50,664 bases of DNA from NCBI GenBank assembly GCA_014859375.1, contig JACUUH010000012.1, forward strand, positions 1 through 50,664, in the 5' to 3' direction. Position numbers and translations under genes: made by a program. Shown piece after piece: positions 46,326-50,664 of this stretch; the stretch's first letter is position 1; each line of letters starts with the position of its first letter. Source of the DNA: Gammaproteobacteria bacterium (lineage in GTDB: Bacteria > Pseudomonadota > Gammaproteobacteria > Nitrosococcales > Methylophagaceae). Below the pieces are notes generated by a model that worked only from the letters and a program-made list of their open reading frames with translations, was not told the DNA's origin and ran no database searches.

Positions 46326-47396
46326 ATGGCTTTAATATCAATGCGACAATTATTGGACTATGCAGCGGAACATAAATTTGCAATTCCAGCATTTAATGTC
46401 AGCAATATGGAGCAGGTGCAGGCAATTATGCAGGCAGCTGATGCGGTTGACAGCCCCGTTATTTTGCAAGGCTCTGCCGGATCACGATCGTATGCTGGCG
46501 AACCCTTCTTGCGGCATTTGATTTTAGCTGCGATTGAGCAATATCCTCATATTCCAGTGGTGATGCATCAAGATCATGGTTCTGAACCTGCCGTATGTGC
46601 TCGTTCAATTCAGTCTGGTTTTAGTTCAGTTATGATGGACGGATCATTAATGGCAGACATGAAAACACCATCATCCTTTAGCTATAACGTTGATGTAACC
46701 CAGAAAGTAAGTAATATGGCGCATGCGTGTGGTGTGTCTGTTGAAGGTGAATTAGGTTGTTTAGGATCATTAGAAACCGGCATGATGGGTGAAGAAGATG
46801 GTCATGGCTCGGATGAGAAATTAGATCATAGCCAATTATTGACCGATCCTGATGAAGCGGTGGAGTTTATCAAACTAACGCAAGTTGATGCTTTGGCAGT
46901 TGCGATTGGTACCAGTCATGGTGCTTATAAATTTAGTAAGCCACCTACCGGTGATGTGCTGGCAATTAGCCACTTGAAAACGCTACAGCAAAAATTACCG
47001 TATACCCATTTTGTTATGCATGGTTCGAGCTCAGTGCCACAAGACTGGCTACAGGTGATCAATAACTATGGTGGTGATATTGCACAAACCTATGGGGTGC
47101 CGGTTGATGAAATCGTTGCCGGTATTGAATACGGTGTGCGTAAAGTTAATATTGATACCGATCTACGCATGGCGTCTACCGGCGCAATACGCCACTATCT
47201 TCATCAGCCACAACATGCAGCTGATTTTGATCCTCGTAAGTTTTATAAAGCTGCAACGGCGGCAATGCAGGCCATTTGCCAGGCACGCTATGAAGCATTT
47301 GGTAGTGCGGGTCATGCCGGCAAAATCAAGGTTATGCCTTTGGCTGATATGGTGGCGCGTTATGCATCAGGTGAATTAGCACCAAAATTTTCATAA
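46326..47396 (+). CDS. fba: Fructose-bisphosphate aldolase, class II
   Basis: 356 residues, zinc-dependent aldolase of the Calvin-cycle subtype length. Motifs include PVVMHQDHG (zinc His), [29 protein letters not shown] and [10 protein letters not shown] (phosphate and K+ sites). It condenses or splits fructose 1,6-bisphosphate, and possibly sedoheptulose 1,7-bisphosphate. ATG 46326 is chosen over GTG 46323; AAAGG lies 7 bases before it. The upstream 220 bp after the CDGSH ORF shows no other gene. It leads into fbp and tpiA. Confidence 0.95.
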   Translation: MALISMRQLLDYAAEHKFAIPAFNVSNMEQVQAIMQAADAVDSPVILQGSAGSRSYAGEPFLRHLILAAIEQYPHIPVVMHQDHGSEPAVCARSIQSGFSSVMMDGSLMADMKTPSSFSYNVDVTQKVSNMAHACGVSVEGELGCLGSLETGMMGEEDGHGSDEKLDHSQLLTDPDEAVEFIKLTQVDALAVAIGTSHGAYKFSKPPTGDVLAISHLKTLQQKLPYTHFVMHGSSSVPQDWLQVINNYGGDIAQTYGVPVDEIVAGIEYGVRKVNIDTDLRMASTGAIRHYLHQPQHAADFDPRKFYKAATAAMQAICQARYEAFGSAGHAGKIKVMPLADMVARYASGELAPKFS

Positions 47397-47468
47397 GCAT
47401 TACTAATGAACACGCAATTGCAGGTGAATAATCAGGCCTGCACCAGATATGGTTGTATTGGAGAAATC

Positions 47469-48482
47469 ATGAGTCTACAAATTACCTTAACCCAATTTAT
47501 TATTAACCAACAGCGTTTATTGGATGATGCAACAGGTGACTTTACCTTATTGCTGAATGATATCGCTGTCGCATGTAAACGTATTTCTCACGCTGTTAAT
47601 CGTGGTGCAATCACCGGTAAATTAGGCAGTGCCAATAGTGAAAATGTGCAAGGTGAAACCCAAAAACAGCTCGACATTATTACTAATGACATTATGGTGG
47701 GTTCATTAGAATGGACGGGGCACTTAGCTGGCATGGTGTCTGAAGAAATTGATGACATTATTGCAATTCCGGCACAGTATCCTAAAGGTAAGTATTTAGC
47801 CTTGTTTGATCCTTTGGATGGATCATCGAATATAGATGTTAATTTAACCGTGGGCACCATCTTTTCTATTTTGAAAGGGCAAGAAGGTCATGATGCAAAG
47901 CTGGATGATTTTCTGCAACAGGGCAGTAAACAAGTGTGTGCCGGCTTTGTATTGTATGGGCCTTCAACCATGATGATCCTGACAACAGGACATGGTGTAA
48001 ATGGGTTTACTTTAGATCAAGATATTGGTGAGTTTGTACTCACTCACGAAAATATGACTGTGCCAGAAGACACTAGTGAGTTCGCAATCAATATGTCAAA
48101 TCAGCAATTCTGGGAACAACCAGTGCAACGCTATATTGATGAATGTATGCAAGGCGCAAAGGGTGTCCGTGAAAAACCGTTTAATATGCGTTGGGTTGCA
48201 TCGATGGTGGCAGATGCCTATAGAATTCTGACCCGTGGCGGTATCTTTCTATATCCATTAGATAGGCGTAATCCAGATAAACCTGGCAAGTTACGTCTGA
48301 TGTATGAAGCTAATCCTATCGGTTTTATTATTGAACAGGCTGGTGGCGCTTGTTCGACTGGGCGTGAACGTATGTTAGATGTTTGTCCTTGTGCACTTCA
48401 TCAGCGTGTACCCGTTATCTTAGGATCAAAAAATGAAGTTGATCGTATTGATGCCTATCATCGCCAGTATGATCTGGGCTAA
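47469..48482 (+). CDS. fbp: Class 1 fructose-1,6-bisphosphatase
   Basis: 337 residues, matching the class 1 enzyme. The metal motif [16 protein letters not shown] upstream, and [23 protein letters not shown] (sugar-phosphate side) are present. It removes the 1-phosphate in gluconeogenesis and in ribulose phosphate cycling. The frame is open to 47406, but ATG 47469 has GGAG 6 bases upstream and matches the family start LTQFII. The gap to fba is 72 bp. Confidence 0.96.
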   Translation: MSLQITLTQFIINQQRLLDDATGDFTLLLNDIAVACKRISHAVNRGAITGKLGSANSENVQGETQKQLDIITNDIMVGSLEWTGHLAGMVSEEIDDIIAIPAQYPKGKYLALFDPLDGSSNIDVNLTVGTIFSILKGQEGHDAKLDDFLQQGSKQVCAGFVLYGPSTMMILTTGHGVNGFTLDQDIGEFVLTHENMTVPEDTSEFAINMSNQQFWEQPVQRYIDECMQGAKGVREKPFNMRWVASMVADAYRILTRGGIFLYPLDRRNPDKPGKLRLMYEANPIGFIIEQAGGACSTGRERMLDVCPCALHQRVPVILGSKNEVDRIDAYHRQYDLG

Positions 48483-48532
48483 GTAAGTGTTTTGTATTAT
48501 CAGAAAAATCGAACAAGTAGAGTTAAAAAAGT

Positions 48533-49348
48533 ATGCGTAAACCATTAGTTGCCGGCAATTGGAAAATGAATAATCCAATAGAGAGCTCCCGTACCTTGCT
48601 CCAAAAGATCTTATATAACGCTGAGATGTTGGATAGCATACTTGCCAAGGAAGAAAATGCCTGTTCGATTGATATTGCCTTGTTTCCGCCTTCTGTTTAT
48701 TTAAGAGAAGCGCAAGAGGTTTTGACCGGATCGGATCTACATTGGGGCACACAAAATGTATCAGCTTATGATGAGGGTGCTTATACTGGAGAAATATCAG
48801 CATCAATGATCAAAGGCTTTGGCTGTGATTATGTGTTGATTGGGCATTCAGAAAGACGTTGTCTTTATGAAAAATTAGAATTAGATCAGTATGTTCTAGA
48901 CCAAATTGTTGCAGAAAAATATGCTCAGGCAATTAGCCATGATTTAACACCGATTGTATGTATTGGTGAAACAAAAGAAGATTATGAGTCAGGTAAAACG
49001 GAACAAGTAATAGCACGATTACTCGATATCTTGATTGAACATAAAGGCGCTCACTCTTTATCGAAAGCCGTATTAGCCTATGAACCTGTTTGGGCTATTG
49101 GAACCGGTCATTCAGCATCACCAGAGTGGGCGCAACAAGTACATGCCTTTATGAGAGCAAGGGTTGCGGCACACGATAAAAAAACAGCACAAGGCCTACG
49201 CATAATTTATGGTGGTAGTGTTAAAGCCAGCAATGCGGCTGCAATTTTTTCAAAGCCAGATGTGGATGGCGGTTTGATTGGTGGTGCATCGCTTGATGTT
49301 GAAGCGTTTACCCATATTTGTTTTGCAGCAGCACTGCATCAAAAATAA
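48533..49348 (+). CDS. tpiA: Triosephosphate isomerase
   Basis: 271 residues, slightly long for TPI because of an insertion near residues 34-50. The catalytic triad is seen as NWKMN (K), GHSERR (H) and YEPVWAIGTG (E). The flexible loop WAIGTGHSAS and the phosphate grip YGGSVKASN and GGLIGGASL follow. It interconverts the triose phosphates, so it links fba products to MfnB's substrate. It ends before a 257-bp region with no other feature. Confidence 0.96.
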   Translation: MRKPLVAGNWKMNNPIESSRTLLQKILYNAEMLDSILAKEENACSIDIALFPPSVYLREAQEVLTGSDLHWGTQNVSAYDEGAYTGEISASMIKGFGCDYVLIGHSERRCLYEKLELDQYVLDQIVAEKYAQAISHDLTPIVCIGETKEDYESGKTEQVIARLLDILIEHKGAHSLSKAVLAYEPVWAIGTGHSASPEWAQQVHAFMRARVAAHDKKTAQGLRIIYGGSVKASNAAAIFSKPDVDGGLIGGASLDVEAFTHICFAAALHQK

Positions 49349-49605
49349 CAATAGGATAAAGATCGACTGCTGCATTGAGTGTTGGTGCTTACTTACGGTT
49401 ATGTTCAAGCTTTGAGTGGCTTACAACACTGGGCGTAGCGCTGATATATCCTCAGAAAAACAGTATGTGTGCTAGCGTAAAGCCAGCTGGTTGGAGTGAT
49501 AAAGGCAGAAGCGAGCTTGTTTTTGGTGTTTAGCAAAGTATGCGGTTGCCCAGTAAAGAAGGCATAATAGCAACACTATTTTTTACTAAAGAGAGTGTTC
49601 GATTT

Positions 49606-50613
49606 ATGCGTGTATTAGGTATCGAATCTTCCTGTGATGAAACCGGCATTGCCCTCTATGATACCGATAAGGGCTTGCTTGCTCACGCCTTATATAGTCA
49701 AATTGAGCTACATGCAGAATATGGCGGGGTTGTACCTGAACTTGCGTCCCGTGATCATATTCGTAAAGCGCTACCGCTGATCAATCAAGTGCTGACACAA
49801 GCAAAGCTCAAACGCAATGATATTGATGCCGTTGCTTATACCGCTGGTCCTGGTTTAGTAGGTGCATTATTAGTTGGTGCGGCAATTGGCCGCAGTATCG
49901 CTTGGGCTTTAGATAAACCAGCCATTGCCATCAATCATATGGAAGGGCATTTGTTATCGCCCTTATTAGAACAGAATCCACCGTCATTTCCGTTCGTATC
50001 TTTACTGGTGTCGGGCGGCCACACCTTATTAGTTGATGTCAAAGGTGTCGGACAATATGAATTATTAGGCGAATCTATTGATGATGCCGTTGGTGAAGCA
50101 TTTGATAAAACAGCAAAGATGTTAGGTTTGGGTTATCCCGGTGGACCGATATTAGCCAAAATTGCTGAACAAGGTACCCCAGATAAATATCAGTTTCCTC
50201 GTCCGATGACTAATCGACCTGGATTAGACTTTAGTTTTAGCGGGCTAAAAACATTTGCGATGAACACATGGCTTGCCAGCGAACAGTCGGAACAAGATCA
50301 AGCTGATATTGCCTTGGCTTTTCAAACTGCTGCTGTTGATACGTTGATTATCAAATGTAAGCGCGCTTTAAAGCAAACACGACATAAAACGATTGTTGTT
50401 GCCGGGGGCGTTAGTGCGAACACAGCACTGAGAAGCAGCCTTAACGCCCTTCCCAATATTAACGCTTATTTTCCACGTCCAGAGTTTTGTAGCGACAATG
50501 GCGCGATGATTGCGTTTGCCGGAGCCATGCGCCAATCGGCAATGACCAAACAAGATAAACCAACGTTTGCTGCCAGACCGCGTTGGCCGCTTGATCAACT
50601 TAAACCTGCTTAA
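49606..50613 (+). CDS. tsaD: tRNA N6-threonylcarbamoyladenosine synthase subunit TsaD
   Basis: 335 residues, ASKHA-fold enzyme transferring threonylcarbamoyl to A37 of ANN-decoding tRNAs with TsaB, TsaC and Tsa[14 protein letters not shown], the metal His pair in [19 protein letters not shown] and GGVSANTAL are all in order. The frame is open to 49540, but ATG 49606 (MRVLGIESS) is the family start with a GAGAG site upstream. In the gap before it (49349-49605) I see no gene. Confidence 0.96.
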   Translation: MRVLGIESSCDETGIALYDTDKGLLAHALYSQIELHAEYGGVVPELASRDHIRKALPLINQVLTQAKLKRNDIDAVAYTAGPGLVGALLVGAAIGRSIAWALDKPAIAINHMEGHLLSPLLEQNPPSFPFVSLLVSGGHTLLVDVKGVGQYELLGESIDDAVGEAFDKTAKMLGLGYPGGPILAKIAEQGTPDKYQFPRPMTNRPGLDFSFSGLKTFAMNTWLASEQSEQDQADIALAFQTAAVDTLIIKCKRALKQTRHKTIVVAGGVSANTALRSSLNALPNINAYFPRPEFCSDNGAMIAFAGAMRQSAMTKQDKPTFAARPRWPLDQLKPA

Positions 50614-50664
50614 ATAACCTCAGTTCTGGATAAGCACAGCCATCCAGCACCTTTGTTTTAGCGG

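Noticed and set aside
49349-49605. Gap between tpiA and tsaD checked for tRNA-Leu or secG, the usual tpiA neighbours
   Set aside because: No cloverleaf or SecG-like hydrophobic ORF is visible.

Overview
This window looks like a chromosomal segment of an AT-leaning methylotrophic gammaproteobacterium; the gene set and codon usage suggest a Methylophaga-like member of the Thiotrichales/Piscirickettsiaceae (inference, no search was run). Two blocks point to methylotrophy. One is a complete fhcBADC set for the formyltransferase/hydrolase complex at the end of the tetrahydromethanopterin (H4MPT) formaldehyde-oxidation route. The other is a compact four-gene block (flavoprotein, dihydropteroate-synthase-like protein, DUF447 protein, MfnB) of the kind used to make H4MPT and methylofuran. 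The rest is mostly housekeeping DNA.

Layout. 1-510: a small GIY-YIG protein beside two copies of a GC-rich palindromic repeat. 510-7902 (minus strand): argS, a SPOR-domain protein, a pterin carbinolamine dehydratase and fhcB-A-D-C, packed with gaps of at most 31 bp. 8024-10198: priA. 10199-10413: an intergenic region with three perfect DnaA boxes, several GATC sites and an AT-rich flank, a candidate replication origin. 10414-14553: a Na/phosphate cotransporter-like protein, folA, a TIGR02647 protein, a voltage-gated cation channel, a low-complexity small protein and a pentapeptide-repeat protein. 14566-19724 (minus): hisB-H-A-F-I-E, hinT and tatA-B-C. 19824-21501: an FNR/ANR regulator and ompW, with a well-placed FNR site in the ompW promoter. 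21523-23784: murJ and a divergent SCO1-like protein.

23922-26837: oxyR facing a rubrerythrin-rubredoxin-rubredoxin reductase operon, a peroxide-defence unit. 26924-30647: recF and gyrB without dnaA/dnaN directly upstream; recF carries two ParB-binding parS motifs. 30739-32697: cytochrome b561 and NDH-2 share a bidirectional terminator. 32836-36049: the H4MPT/methylofuran biosynthesis block. 36121-39382: metE and divergent metR. 39425-42712: an acidic DUF1631-like protein and two overlapping response regulators (HD-GYP and PP2C outputs). 42991-46104: two flavoprotein oxidoreductases and a tiny CDGSH iron-sulfur ORF. 46326-50613: fba, fbp, tpiA and tsaD, the first three supporting gluconeogenic or ribulose-monophosphate-cycle sugar phosphate flow.

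The parS motifs, recF-gyrB and the DnaA-box cluster together suggest that the window lies near the chromosomal origin. I saw no CRISPR array, prophage, transposase, tRNA or rRNA gene. I found no clearly new multi-gene system; the best leads are the candidate origin, the parS pair inside recF, a channel with a calcium-type selectivity filter, and unassigned steps in the cofactor cluster.
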